Positions 16,991 to 26,269 of a stretch of DNA of 64,000 nucleotides are shown here, piece by piece. The first letter of the stretch is position 1; every line of letters starts with the position of its first letter. The notes beneath the pieces were generated by a model, which made no database searches, was not told where the DNA came from, and worked only from the letters and a program-made list of their open reading frames with translations. Both the position numbers and the translations under genes were made by a program. This stretch comes from Bradyrhizobium macuxiense (GTDB taxonomy: Bacteria; Pseudomonadota; Alphaproteobacteria; Rhizobiales; Xanthobacteraceae). The DNA is taken from positions 682,001 through 746,000 of the forward strand of contig NZ_VITY01000001.1 in NCBI RefSeq assembly GCF_007993935.1, written 5' to 3'.

Positions 16991-18727
16991 TCAGTAGCCG
17001 GCCGCCAGCCCTGAATTGCGGCGTGGGTCGTTTGCGCCATAGAAGCGGTTGTTGCCGACCGGCTCACCACCCAGCGACGGCGCGCCGACGACGATCACCG
17101 CGAGGTGGTTCGCCGGCTGCGGCGGGCCGAATTTGTGGCCCATGTCTTCCAGCATCTTTTGCGTATCCGGCGACAGCGTGTAATTCTCGAGATTGGTCGC
17201 CTCCGGTAGCCACTGCTGGTGGAAGCGCGGCATGTCGACGGCCTCCTGAGCGTTCATGCCGTAGTCGATGGCGTTGATCATCGTCAGCAGCACGGCCGTG
17301 ATGATGCGGCTGCCGCCGGGCGTGCCCACCACCATGACCGGCTTGCCGTCCCTGGTGACGATGGTCGGGCTCATCGAGGACAGCGGGCGCTTGCCAGGGA
17401 CGATCGAATTGGCCTCGCCCTGCACCAGGCCGTAGAGGTTCGGCACCCCCACTTTGGCGGTGAAGTCGTCCATCTCGTCGTTCAGCAGCACGCCGGTCTT
17501 GGCCGCGGTCACCTTGGCGCCGAACCAATCGTTGAGCGTGTAGGTGACCGACACCGCGTTGCCGTCCTTGTCGGCGATCGAATAATGCGTGGTGTTGCTG
17601 CCTTCGTGCGGCGACACGCCGGGCTTGATGTCCTTGGACACGCCGGCCTTGGCCGGGTCGATCGCGGCGCGGATCTTGGCGGCGTAGTTCTTGTCGAGCA
17701 GACGCTCGAGCGGATTCTTCACGAAGTCGGGGTCGCCGAGATAGCTGTTGCGATCGACGTAAGCATGGCGCATCGCCTCGATCTGGTAATGCACCGCCTG
17801 CGCGGAATGGTAGCCGAGCTCCTTCAGCGGGTAGCCCTCGAGGATGTTCAGCACCTCGCAGATCACAACGCCACCCGAGCTTGGCGGCGGCGCCGAGACC
17901 ACGTGATAGCCGCGATAGTCGCATTCGACCGGCGCGAGCTCACGAACCCTGTAATTGTCGAGGTCCTCCTGGGTGAGCAGGCCCTTGCCGGCCTGGCTCG
18001 AGGCGACGATCGCCGCCCCCACCCACCCCTTGTAGAAGCCGTCGGTGCCGCGCTTGCTGATCTCGCGCAGCGTCTCGGCGAGCTCGTGCTGCGTCAGCCG
18101 CTCGCCGACCTGGAACGGCTTGCCATTGTTGAGAAAGATCGCGGCCGAGGCGGGATCGTCCTGAAAATCCTTGGTCGCGGTCTGGAACATGCTGATGTCG
18201 CCCTGGTCCAGCACGAAGCCGTCCTCGGCGAGTTGCAGCGCCGGCGCGATCACGTCCGCGCGCTTCATCGTGCCGTACTTCTCGCGCGCATATTCCATGC
18301 CGGCCACCGAGCCCGGCACGCCGACGGCGAGATGCCCCTTGGTCGACAGGCCGGCGATGACTTTGCCGTCCTTGTCGAGATACATGTTGGCGGTGGCACC
18401 CTTCGGTGCAGTTTCGCGGAAATCCAGGAAGGTCTTGCGGCCGTCGGCAAGCTGGATGGTCATGAACCCGCCACCACCGAGATTGCCGGCGGCGGGGTAG
18501 ACCACCGCAAGCGCGTAACCGACGGCAACCGCCGCGTCGATTGCGTTGCCGCCGCGCTTCAACACCTCGATGCCGACCTGTGTCGCGAGATGCTGCGCGG
18601 AGACCACCATGCCGTTCTCGGCGGCGACGGGTGCGACCGAGGCTGCGCGCGCGGGAGCAGCCGACGCGATGCCGATCGAAACTATCGCGGCGACGACCCA
18701 CCGCGCGCGCACCGTTGAATTTTGCAT
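16991..18727 (-). CDS. ggt: Gamma-glutamyltransferase (glutathione hydrolase)
   Basis: 578 residues, standard for the family. A signal peptide (about 1-28, APARA) shows a periplasmic enzyme. The large-subunit substrate segment (DFRETAPKGA) is present, and the autocatalytic cleavage site and nucleophilic Thr lie in EGSNTTHYSIAD (about residue 377). The oxyanion/substrate loop is seen as RPLSSMSPTIV and GTPGGSRI. The enzyme cleaves the gamma-glutamyl bond of glutathione. An amino-acid permease gene lies 86 bp upstream on the same strand, which could recover products of the reaction. Confidence 0.95.
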   Translation of the reverse strand: MQNSTVRARWVVAAIVSIGIASAAPARAASVAPVAAENGMVVSAQHLATQVGIEVLKRGGNAIDAAVAVGYALAVVYPAAGNLGGGGFMTIQLADGRKTFLDFRETAPKGATANMYLDKDGKVIAGLSTKGHLAVGVPGSVAGMEYAREKYGTMKRADVIAPALQLAEDGFVLDQGDISMFQTATKDFQDDPASAAIFLNNGKPFQVGERLTQHELAETLREISKRGTDGFYKGWVGAAIVASSQAGKGLLTQEDLDNYRVRELAPVECDYRGYHVVSAPPPSSGGVVICEVLNILEGYPLKELGYHSAQAVHYQIEAMRHAYVDRNSYLGDPDFVKNPLERLLDKNYAAKIRAAIDPAKAGVSKDIKPGVSPHEGSNTTHYSIADKDGNAVSVTYTLNDWFGAKVTAAKTGVLLNDEMDDFTAKVGVPNLYGLVQGEANSIVPGKRPLSSMSPTIVTRDGKPVMVVGTPGGSRIITAVLLTMINAIDYGMNAQEAVDMPRFHQQWLPEATNLENYTLSPDTQKMLEDMGHKFGPPQPANHLAVIVVGAPSLGGEPVGNNRFYGANDPRRNSGLAAGY

Positions 18728-18813
18728 GGAAGCCTCCCGGGGACTTACGCCGACTATCGCGGCCTTATGATGCGATCTTAGCGCGCAAACCTAGCAGGCC
18801 GCTCGCGCGCGCA

Positions 18814-20316
18814 CTATAGGCCCTCGCCGCCCACCCGCAGCCGGCTGTGGCGTCTGCCATAGGCCGTATAAATCACCAGCCCGATCACGAGCCACACCGC
18901 GAGCCTGATCCAGGTGTCGAGCGGCAGGCCGAGCATCAGGAACAGCGAGGTTCCGGCGGCAGCCGGGGCCACCAGCCAGATTGCCGGAGCCCTGAACGGG
19001 CGCGGCAATTGCGGATCGCGGATGCGCAGCACCAGCGTTCCGATCGAGACCACGGTGAATGCGAACAGCGTGCCGATCGAGACGAGCTCGCCGACCAGCC
19101 CGATCGGCAGCAGCCCGCCGAGAATGGCGGCGACGGTGCCGGCGAAGATGGTCGAGACATAGGGGGTCTGGAAGCGCGGATGGATTTTTGCGGCAAGGCC
19201 CGGCAACAGCCCGTCATGCGCCATGGCGCGGAAGATCCGCGGCTGCGCCAGCAGCATGATGAGGATCACCGACGTCAGCCCGAACAGGATGCCGAGCTTG
19301 ATGAAGGGACCGAGCCAGCCGATGCCTACCGCATCGATGCCGACGGCGATCGGATCCGGCACGCTGAGCTTGTCGTATGGCACGATGCCGGTCAGCACGA
19401 AGCCGACCGCGACATAGAGCGCGGCGCAGATCACGAGCGAGCCGAGAATGCCGATCGGCATGTCGCGCTCCGGCGTCTTCGCCTCCTGCGCCGCGGTCGA
19501 GATCGCGTCGAAGCCGATATAGGCGAAGAACACCACCGCCGCGCCGCGGACCACGCCGGACCAGCCGAATGCGCCGGGACCGGCATTCGGCGGGATCAGC
19601 GCGCCCTCCGGATTGCCCGCAGTCACCCAGTTCGCCAGCGATACGGAGGAGGCTGCGGTGGCGAGAAACAATGCGATGACGACGAGCTTGACCACGACGA
19701 CGAAGCCGGTGAAGCGCGCCGACTCGCGAATGCCGACCACGAGCAGCGTGGTGACGAAAGCAATGATCGCCATCGCCGGGATGTTGATGACCGCGCCGGT
19801 CGACGACCAGGCGGCGGTGTTGACGTCGTAGGCGAGCGGCGCCGAGGTGAACTGCTGCGGCAGGTTGATGCCGAAATCGCGCATGAAGCTGACGAAATAG
19901 CCGGACCATCCGACCGAGACCGCGATCGCACCGACGGCATATTCGAGGATCAGGTCCCAGCCGATGATCCAGGCGATCAATTCGCCGAGCGTGGCATATG
20001 CGTAAGTATAGGCGCTGCCGCAGATCGGCACGGTCGACGCCATCTCGGCGTAGCACAGGCCGGCGAAGGCGCAGGCGACCGCGCCGAGCATGAAGGAGAG
20101 CGTGACGGCGGGGCCGGCATTGGCGGCCGCCGCGTGCCCCGTCAGCACGAAGATGCCGGCGCCGATGATGCCGCCGATGCCGAGCGTGACCAGTTGCAGC
20201 GCCGAGAGCGAGCGTTTGAAGACCGGCGTCTCCGCGTCGCCGTCAGCGCGCGCCGCCTCGCGCAACAGCTCGGAGGCCGATTTTCGATCCCAGAAGCCGG
20301 CCAGGATGTCGGTCAC
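18814..20316 (-). CDS. APC-superfamily amino acid permease (YfnA/CAT-like)
   Basis: 500 residues from a GTG at 20316 with GGAGGG 8 nt upstream. About twelve membrane segments are visible. The first carries [17 protein letters not shown], the glycine-rich substrate motif of APC transporters; [24 protein letters not shown] is the conserved helix 6-loop region of the cationic amino acid transporter subfamily. It imports amino acids by proton-coupled or exchange transport. The substrate is not determined. It precedes ggt on the same strand. Confidence 0.9.
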   Translation of the reverse strand: MTDILAGFWDRKSASELLREAARADGDAETPVFKRSLSALQLVTLGIGGIIGAGIFVLTGHAAAANAGPAVTLSFMLGAVACAFAGLCYAEMASTVPICGSAYTYAYATLGELIAWIIGWDLILEYAVGAIAVSVGWSGYFVSFMRDFGINLPQQFTSAPLAYDVNTAAWSSTGAVINIPAMAIIAFVTTLLVVGIRESARFTGFVVVVKLVVIALFLATAASSVSLANWVTAGNPEGALIPPNAGPGAFGWSGVVRGAAVVFFAYIGFDAISTAAQEAKTPERDMPIGILGSLVICAALYVAVGFVLTGIVPYDKLSVPDPIAVGIDAVGIGWLGPFIKLGILFGLTSVILIMLLAQPRIFRAMAHDGLLPGLAAKIHPRFQTPYVSTIFAGTVAAILGGLLPIGLVGELVSIGTLFAFTVVSIGTLVLRIRDPQLPRPFRAPAIWLVAPAAAGTSLFLMLGLPLDTWIRLAVWLVIGLVIYTAYGRRHSRLRVGGEGL

Positions 20317-20461
20317 GCCAAGAGCCCTCCGCCTGTCCTCCGCCGCTCGGGTCCAGCGAGACCCGCCGCGATCGGCGAATTATAACGCGGTCGACGCGCG
20401 GGCGTTCGCGCGCCAGGCAATTACCGGCGCGCTTATCCACCGCCAAGCGTGGTGCGGCGCC

Positions 20462-20770
20462 CTATTGGCAGGGGTGGCGTCGGCCGTCGCGGCCGAGGAA
20501 GGTCCCGGACGCCGGATCGAAGGAACGATAGCGTGCGCAGGAAGACGATGGCGCCGGCACCGGCATGGCGCCGTAGGCGTCCGACGGGTTGCCGCCGTGT
20601 TGCGCGGCCCGCTGGGCTTCACCCCATGGCGTCAAGGCGCCGCCGTTCAGCGCGCTGCGCCCGGGATATTGTGACTCGAGCAGGGCCGGCTCGGAAATCT
20701 GGGCAATGACAGGCGAGAACGTCATTCCTGCGAGCAACATGGCGGCTGCAACCGCCCTCAATCCGGACAT
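20462..20770 (-). CDS. BA14K-family secreted protein
   Basis: 102 residues from ATG 20770, with AGGAG 7 nt upstream. It has a signal peptide (about 1-24, FSPVIAQ) and a short low-complexity middle. The C-terminal motif CARYRSFDPASGTFLGRDGRRHPC carries the two Cys residues and repeated aromatic pattern of the BA14K family, first described as an immunoreactive lectin-like Brucella protein and common in rhizobia. Its physiological role is unknown. The gene stands alone on the minus strand. Confidence 0.8.
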   Translation of the reverse strand: MSGLRAVAAAMLLAGMTFSPVIAQISEPALLESQYPGRSALNGGALTPWGEAQRAAQHGGNPSDAYGAMPVPAPSSSCARYRSFDPASGTFLGRDGRRHPCQ

Positions 20771-20907
20771 GCGACCACTCCTATCGATCAATCAAACCAG
20801 GTCGAAGGCCGGCCGAGCCGCCCCCAAACCATATGGTGGCGGCGCCTCACCGGGCACAGGGCCCGCGGCGTCACGATGCTGCGAGCCAACCGGCTGTGGC
20901 TCGCCAC

Positions 20908-21453
20908 TCAGTGGTTATGCACGTCGGGCCGCGGGTCCGAGACGAACCCTTCGCGGTTCGGCATCTTGACGGCGGCGAGCGACTTGGCGTCGAGCACGGC
21001 ATTGGCGGGGACGACGCCGTTGAGGCTGAGGATGTAGGCGGACACCGCGTAGACGTCCTCATTGCTCAGCGACTGCGGCGCATTCTGCGGCATCGCGCGG
21101 CGGATGTAATCGAACAGGGTCGAGGCATAGGGCCAATAGCTGCCGACGGTGCGGATCGGTTTGGGGCTCGCCAGCGTGCCTTGACCGCCGACCAAGCGAT
21201 CGCCGACGCCGCCCTGCCCGTTGTCGCCGTGGCATGCCGCACATTGCTCGGCGAACACGGTGCGGCCGCGCTCGACGCTGCCGCTGCCCGGCGGCAGGTT
21301 GGAGCCATCGCGGCCGATATCGATGTTCCAGCCCGCGATCTCGGCAGGCGTTGCCGGACGCCCGATGCCATAGCGATCGTCGGCCTGCGCGGCAGCGGCA
21401 AGCATCGCGATCGCACCCACGACGAACGCCGCCTTCAGGTTACGCCTGGGCAT
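20908..21453 (-). CDS. c-type cytochrome, SoxD/SorB-like subunit of sulfite/sulfur dehydrogenase
   Basis: 181 residues. A signal peptide (about 1-24, ending AAQADD) is followed by one class-I cytochrome c domain with the haem motif CAACH (about residue 71) and a distal Met in RRAMPQNAPQSLSNEDVYAVSAYIL. The start overlaps the end of the molybdoenzyme gene by 14 bp, implying a stable pair in which the cytochrome takes electrons from the Mo cofactor protein. It carries one haem, not the two of classical Paracoccus SoxD. Periplasmic. Confidence 0.87.
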   Translation of the reverse strand: MPRRNLKAAFVVGAIAMLAAAAQADDRYGIGRPATPAEIAGWNIDIGRDGSNLPPGSGSVERGRTVFAEQCAACHGDNGQGGVGDRLVGGQGTLASPKPIRTVGSYWPYASTLFDYIRRAMPQNAPQSLSNEDVYAVSAYILSLNGVVPANAVLDAKSLAAVKMPNREGFVSDPRPDVHNH

Positions 21454-22717
21454 TGGTCACCTCGCCATTCGCATCGATGCGCCAGGGCCAGATCGCATTG
21501 TTGTGGTAGAACGAGTTGAGACCACGCACCTTGACCAATTCCGCCAGCGTCGGCTGCGTGTAGCCGGTCTCGTCGATGGCGCGGCTCTGGATCACTGCGG
21601 GGGTGCCGTCCCAGTGCCAGGGCAGGCGGAAGCGCGTGAGCGCGCGCGTCAGCACCGGCTCTTGCAACTCCGCCTGTTGCCAGCTCTTGCCCTCGTCGAA
21701 CGATATCTCGACGCTCTTGATCTTGCCATGGCCGCTCCAGGCTATCCCGGTGATCTCGTGGAAGCCGTGCGTGGTCAGCTTCTGCCCACCCGACGGCCGC
21801 GTGATGATCGACTTGGCTTCCATGTAGAAGGTGAATTCGCGCGACGTGCCGTCCGGCATCGGGTCGGTGTACTTCGAGGTCTCCTCGCGCGAATAGGCCG
21901 GCTCGGCGGTGACCTTGAGCCGGCGCAGCCACTTCACGTTCATGTTGCCCTCGAAGCCGGGCAGCAACAGGCGCAGCGGATAGCCCTGCTGCGGACGCAG
22001 CCGTTCGCCGTTCTGGCTGTAGACCAGCATGGCGTCGTCGAGGCACTTCTCGATCGGGATCGAGCGCGTCAGCGCGGCGGCATCGGCGCCTTCGGCGACG
22101 ATCCATTTGGCGCCTGGCTGCAGGCCGGCTTCATCCAGCACTGTCTTCAGCGGCACGCCGGTCCATTCGGCGCAGCTCAGGAGGCCGACGAGGTCGGAAG
22201 CCGTCTTGCCGTAGGGCTTGGTGTAGACCGGATTGCCGGAGCACTCCAGGAAGTGGATGCGCGATTGCGACGGAAAGCGGCGGATGTCCTCCATCGTGAA
22301 CACCAGCGGGCGATCGACCATGCCATGCAGCATCAGCCGATGCTCGGCCGGATCGATGGTCGGCACGCCGCCATGGTGGCGCTCGTAGAACAGGCCGTTC
22401 GGCGTGATGATGCCGTCGAGCTCCTGCAACGGCGTGCGGCCCGACGCCGAGATATATTGCGGCAGCGTCTTCGAGATGTTCTTGACGACGCCCTTCTCGT
22501 GCACCGATGGCGTGCCATAGGGCTGGCTTCCCATCGGGTCGCCGGGCGCTTTCATCCATTCCGGCACGTTGGGCGGAAGATTATTCCCCTGTTCGGCGAG
22601 CGCAGGAGAACCGGCAACTCCCGCCATCGCGGAGCCTCCGGCCAGTGCCGCACCCGCCTGAAGAAATCGCCTGCGCGACGCCTCTCGCACGCGCTTGTCC
22701 GTCGTGTGTTCGCTCAT
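21440..22717 (-). CDS. soxC: Molybdopterin sulfite/sulfur dehydrogenase (SoxC/SorA family)
   Basis: 425 residues. A twin-arginine signal peptide (REASRRRFLQAGAALAGG) points to Tat export with folded cofactor. The sulfite-oxidase fold follows: RIHFLECSGNP holds the Cys that binds molybdenum, and the dimerisation domain follows (VKSVEISFDEGKSWQQAEL-type strand, LPWHWDGTPAVIQSRAIDETG). The long N-terminal segment with YISASGRTPLQELDGIITP is SoxC-like. It pairs with the overlapping cytochrome gene. No soxXYZAB genes are in the window, so whether it acts on thiosulfate intermediates or free sulfite is open. Confidence 0.88.
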   Translation of the reverse strand: MSEHTTDKRVREASRRRFLQAGAALAGGSAMAGVAGSPALAEQGNNLPPNVPEWMKAPGDPMGSQPYGTPSVHEKGVVKNISKTLPQYISASGRTPLQELDGIITPNGLFYERHHGGVPTIDPAEHRLMLHGMVDRPLVFTMEDIRRFPSQSRIHFLECSGNPVYTKPYGKTASDLVGLLSCAEWTGVPLKTVLDEAGLQPGAKWIVAEGADAAALTRSIPIEKCLDDAMLVYSQNGERLRPQQGYPLRLLLPGFEGNMNVKWLRRLKVTAEPAYSREETSKYTDPMPDGTSREFTFYMEAKSIITRPSGGQKLTTHGFHEITGIAWSGHGKIKSVEISFDEGKSWQQAELQEPVLTRALTRFRLPWHWDGTPAVIQSRAIDETGYTQPTLAELVKVRGLNSFYHNNAIWPWRIDANGEVTNAQA

Positions 22718-22741
22718 CGACGTTTTCCTCTGACGTTACCG

Positions 22742-22816
22742 GAGCATGATCCGGAAAAGTGCCAAGCGGTTTTCCCTCGCGACAAACGCGTAGCGTTTGC
22801 GTGGAGATCATGCCGG
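22742..22816. repeat. Palindromic repeat upstream of soxC
   Basis: GCATGAT is mirrored by ATCATGC, GGAAAAGTG by a following GGTTTTCC, and an internal stem CAAACGC-GTA-GCGTTTG forms a perfect hairpin. It looks like a dispersed Bradyrhizobium intergenic repeat (GCATGATCCGGAAAAGTG family, recalled not searched). It ends 25 bp before soxC and may separate it from the P450 gene. Confidence 0.55.
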
Positions 22817-22911
22817 GACAACAACCTAAAGCGCGATGACGATTCATCGTGCTTTGGTGCAGCCTACCAAACGCCCGAGGCGAGGCAATGATCGCGCGTG
22901 CAGAGCTGCCA

Positions 22912-24118
22912 TCAACTGCCCGCGACGACGGGCAACTTGTCGATCGAGCGGATGCCGGGGCGGCCGCGCCAGTGGATGTGCTGGGGTTTCACCGCGAGCC
23001 GGAGATCGGGCCAGCGCGTGAACAGCGCTTGCAGCGCAGATGCCGCCTCGATGCGTGCCAGCTGGTGGGAGGCAGAAATGGATTCCGGTCCCGAACGAGA
23101 TATGCCGGTTCGGCTTGCGTGCGAGATCCATTCGTTCGGGACGCTCATGCACCGTGGGATCGATATTGGCGGCCGCGATCATCGCCATCACCCGGTCGCC
23201 CTTCTTCAGATGAACGCCGCCGAATTCGACGTCGCGCCTGACGTAGCGCGGCTTGGTGAACTGCACCGGCGAGACGAAGCGCAGAAACTCCTCGACCGCG
23301 AGGCCGAGGCGGTTCCAGTCAGCTGTCAGCCAGTCGCGCCGCGCATGGTCCTTGAGCAGCTCGAAAACCGATCCGCTGATCAGATGTGTCGTCGTTTCCG
23401 ACCCGGCACCGAGCAGCAGGAACACCATCGACACCATTTCGTCCGGTGTGATGCGACCGCCTTCCTTCTCGACCTGCACCAGTTCCGCGATCAGCCCCTC
23501 GCCGCCTCGCTCGCGCGCGAACTGCAATTGCTGCGCGAGGTACTTTCGCATCTTCGACAGCGAACCCATCATGCGCAGGAAGCTGATCGGGCCTCGTAGC
23601 TGCGTCATCGCGCTGGCCCAGGCGATGAATGTCGGCCGGTCGGCCAGCGGCAAGCCGAGCAGCTCGCAAATCACCGAGACCGGCAGGATGCGGGCATAGC
23701 GCGGGATCAGATCGGCCGGGCTTCCCGTGGCGAACAATTCGTCGGCGAGGCGATCGGCGATGCCGCGGATGTGCGGCTCCATGTCGAGCACAGCGCGGCG
23801 GCGGAATGCCTCGTCCACGATGCTGCGCAGCCTCGTGTGATCCGGCTCGTCCATCGTTAGCATGTTGTTGGCGACCGCGGTGATCGACTTCGGCATCCAC
23901 CAGCGCAGGCCGGCGACCTCGCCGTCCTCCTTGCGCAACGTAAAGGTCGCGCTCTCCTTCAGCATCACTGAGGCGGCATCATAGGTCGTCGTCAGCCAGA
24001 CCCGGCCGACGATCGGAAACCTGACCTCGACGACCTCGCCCTGGGCACGCAGCATCGCAATGCCGGCGGCAGGATCCCGGTTGAATGTCTCGCTGGAAAA
24101 ATCCGGCTGCGATGCCAT
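22912..24118 (-). pseudogene. Cytochrome P450, frameshifted at the haem-binding loop
   Basis: From ATG 24118 the frame shows P450 signatures: the I-helix LLLGAGSETTTHLI, the K-helix ExxR in EEFLRFVSP and the haem loop HISFGTGIHFC with the Cys ligand. Directly after it the expected LGHQLARIEAA helix appears only in a different frame, and the first frame reads nonsense to a stop at 22844. Two bases (a GG, the conserved Gly codon) seem to be missing at about 23067-23069; restoring them gives a normal C terminus ending at 22912. As written, helix L is lost and the enzyme should be inactive. The substrate is unknown. Confidence 0.85.
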
Positions 24119-24252
24119 GGCGCCACCTCATGCCGCCGTTCGCGCATCCGGAACATGGTGCGAAATGCCGTGTATGCAAGGCCGGTGCGTTTGCCGCTAT
24201 GGAACCAGCGGCGCAGCGTGGCCGCTGCTCGCCGATCCTTCCATGTGACGGC

Positions 24253-24735
24253 TCACATCCGTTCGCCGGGTAATCGACTGGCTTGCTTCACCCAGGCGGT
24301 GAATTGGGCTTCGTCGAGCTCGTCGTTCTCGTGAATGTTGAGATAGCGCGTATGCTGCTGCTTGGACTCGCCCGGCGGCACGGGACGCAGCAATGCGCCG
24401 CGAAAGAACGCCACCTTGATGTAGCGGGTGAAGACATGGATGCCGAGGAACCAGCCTTCGCCTGCGACGCCGTAGAGCGGCGAGTTCCACTTCACCGCCT
24501 TGTGCACGCCGGGGACGGTCCGCACGATGAGCGCGTCTAGCTTGCGTCCGACCTCGCTTTTCCACCCCGGCATCGCCGCGATGTAGGCTTGCACGGGCGC
24601 GTCACCAACTCCCATTGCGATCTGCGGATTGCCGCCCGCGAGCAGACGCGGCTTTGCAGCCCCGCGCGTCGCGGCTGCCTTGTTTGCGCTCTTCTTGGCG
24701 CTCTTCGCCGACTTCCTGGAGGACTTGCCAACCAT
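24253..24735 (-). CDS. DUF1801-domain protein
   Basis: 160 residues from ATG 24735 (a GTG at 24750 would add five). The first 35 residues are a Lys/Ser/Ala-rich basic tail (GKSSRKSAKSAKKSANKAAATRG). The DUF1801 (YdhG-like) fold follows: VQAYIAAMPGWKSEVGRKLDALI, AVKWNSPLYGVAGEGWF and a C-terminal QFTAWVKQASRLPGERM helix. The basic extension could bind nucleic acid, though this is a guess. The domain has no settled function. It lies alone between the P450 and dioxygenase genes. Confidence 0.8.
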   Translation of the reverse strand: MVGKSSRKSAKSAKKSANKAAATRGAAKPRLLAGGNPQIAMGVGDAPVQAYIAAMPGWKSEVGRKLDALIVRTVPGVHKAVKWNSPLYGVAGEGWFLGIHVFTRYIKVAFFRGALLRPVPPGESKQQHTRYLNIHENDELDEAQFTAWVKQASRLPGERM

Positions 24736-24888
24736 TGTGCCTGTTTCCACCGGTTCACATCCCGCGCGCTGCGCAGCGTTCGCCGACCCGGATCATATGG
24801 TTGTGCGTCGATGTTGTCGTCACTGTCCGCGCCCGTATGTGGCGGCGTATCGACGCGCGCGATCGGTCCGCTTACCGCAGTCCGGCGC

Positions 24889-25845
24889 CTAGTCGATCAC
24901 CGGCGGCGTGCCATGGGTGTGAAACGACTCGATCGTCTTCAACCCCCAGGCCTGGCCCTTCTTGCGCTCCTCCTCGGTCCACACGATCGGCTTCCAGTCC
25001 GGCGCAAGGATCAGGCGGGCGCCGGCGTTGGCGACCTCGACGCGATTGCCGCCGGGTTCATAGACATAGAGGAAGAAAGTCTGCTGGATCGCGTGTTTGT
25101 GTGGCCCGGTCTCGATATGCACCCCATGCTCGAGGAAAATATCGGCGGCCCGCAGGATCTCCTCGCGGCTGTCCAGCGCGTAGGTGACATGATGGAATCG
25201 GCCCCGCTTGCCGTAGTGGTCGCGCGTATAGGCGAAGTCGTAGCTCTTGTTCGACATCGTCATCCACATCGCCGCTTCGGTGCCGTCGTTGAGCACGATC
25301 TGCTCGGTGGTGCGGCATCCCAGGTAGTTCTCGAAGAACAGGCGATTGGCCTTGATGTCGACCGCGAGGCAGTTGAGATGGTCGAGCCGGCGGACATTGA
25401 CGCCGCGGGCCGGAAAGCGCTGCGCCTGGTTCTTCAACGCAGGCTTCAGCCCGGCCGGCGCCTCGTACCATTCGGTCTCGTAATAGAGCTCGATGACATG
25501 GCCGTCGGGATCGCGGCAGCGGAATGCCGGTCCCTGCCCCATGTCGCCGTCGATCCAGCCGATGTCGAAGCCCGAGCCCTTCAGCGCGGCGACGCGGCGC
25601 TCGAGCGCCTGCGGGCTGCGCGCGCGCAGCGCCATGTGCTCCATGCCTGAGGTCTTCGATGCGGTCAGCTTCAGCGAGTAACGCTCATAGTCGTCCCAGC
25701 CGCGCAGATAGACCGATTCGCCCTGTCGGCCGCTGACCGTCATGCCCATGACGTCGACGAAGAACGTCAGGCTCTCGTCCGGCTTCGGCGTCAGCAGCTC
25801 CATGTGCCCGAGATGAGCGAGATCGAAGATCGGTTCCGGCTGCAT
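24889..25845 (-). CDS. Catechol 2,3-dioxygenase-like extradiol (VOC) enzyme
   Basis: 318 residues from ATG 25845, with GAGGAG 9 nt upstream. Two tandem vicinal-oxygen-chelate modules are visible (about 12-130 and 150-285). The Fe(II) ligands of extradiol dioxygenases are present: His in RRLDHLNCLAV, His in GRFHHVTYAL and Glu in EPGGNRVEVANAG, plus the conserved Tyr region FFLYVYEPGG. It should cleave a catechol ring next to its hydroxyls. No other ring-degradation genes adjoin it, so the substrate is open. A perfect palindrome lies 64 bp upstream of the start. Confidence 0.9.
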   Translation of the reverse strand: MQPEPIFDLAHLGHMELLTPKPDESLTFFVDVMGMTVSGRQGESVYLRGWDDYERYSLKLTASKTSGMEHMALRARSPQALERRVAALKGSGFDIGWIDGDMGQGPAFRCRDPDGHVIELYYETEWYEAPAGLKPALKNQAQRFPARGVNVRRLDHLNCLAVDIKANRLFFENYLGCRTTEQIVLNDGTEAAMWMTMSNKSYDFAYTRDHYGKRGRFHHVTYALDSREEILRAADIFLEHGVHIETGPHKHAIQQTFFLYVYEPGGNRVEVANAGARLILAPDWKPIVWTEEERKKGQAWGLKTIESFHTHGTPPVID

Positions 25846-25908
25846 GGGGCGGTCTCCTCGCACGACGCCACCGACGTCTTTCCGCTCGGGCGAGCGGTGC
25901 CGGGGCGA

Positions 25909-25926
25909 TTTGTACTAGTGTACAAA
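25909..25926 (-). promoter_or_regulatory. Perfect palindromic operator candidate upstream of the dioxygenase
   Basis: TTTGTACTAGTGTACAAA has perfect 7-bp arms and a 4-bp centre. It sits in a locally AT-rich patch 64 bp before the dioxygenase ATG, the usual place for a repressor site. The GTAC-core form suggests a GntR/FadR- or TetR-type dimer, but no regulator gene is adjacent. Confidence 0.5.
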
Positions 25927-25995
25927 GGATTAGGTCCCGTCAACAAATTATTGGCACCGGCAATCGCAGCCCTCGGGTGAGACCAGCCTCCGCGC

Positions 25996-26181
25996 CTAGC
26001 CCTTGGACGCCATCACCGGCGCCGCATCGTGCGGCCGGGACATGGTCGCCGACACCGTCAGCGCGACGGCAAGCGCGCACACCATGCAGAGCTTCATCCG
26101 CGCCGTGCGGCGATCGGTCATCGGCAGGAAGAAGAAGAACGCGATGGCCAGAACGAGAAGCGCATTCACGAGATAGTACAT
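25996..26181 (-). CDS. Small membrane protein (61 residues)
   Basis: From ATG 26181 with AGAGGG 7 nt upstream. Two hydrophobic segments (YYLVNALLVLAIAFFFFLP and a second around MKLCMVCALAVALTVSA) are linked by a basic loop (MTDRRTARMK), followed by a polar tail. The topology suggests an inner-membrane hairpin. No known family is recognised. Its start lies 88 bp after the stop of the GGDEF-EAL gene on the same strand. Confidence 0.6.
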   Translation of the reverse strand: MYYLVNALLVLAIAFFFFLPMTDRRTARMKLCMVCALAVALTVSATMSRPHDAAPVMASKG

Positions 26182-26269
26182 GGCGGGACCCTCTTGTTGC
26201 GTATCAACAAGATGGCCGGCGCTCGCGCGGCATTCCGTGGCCGGAATCACATAGGGAACGCCGCGGCGG

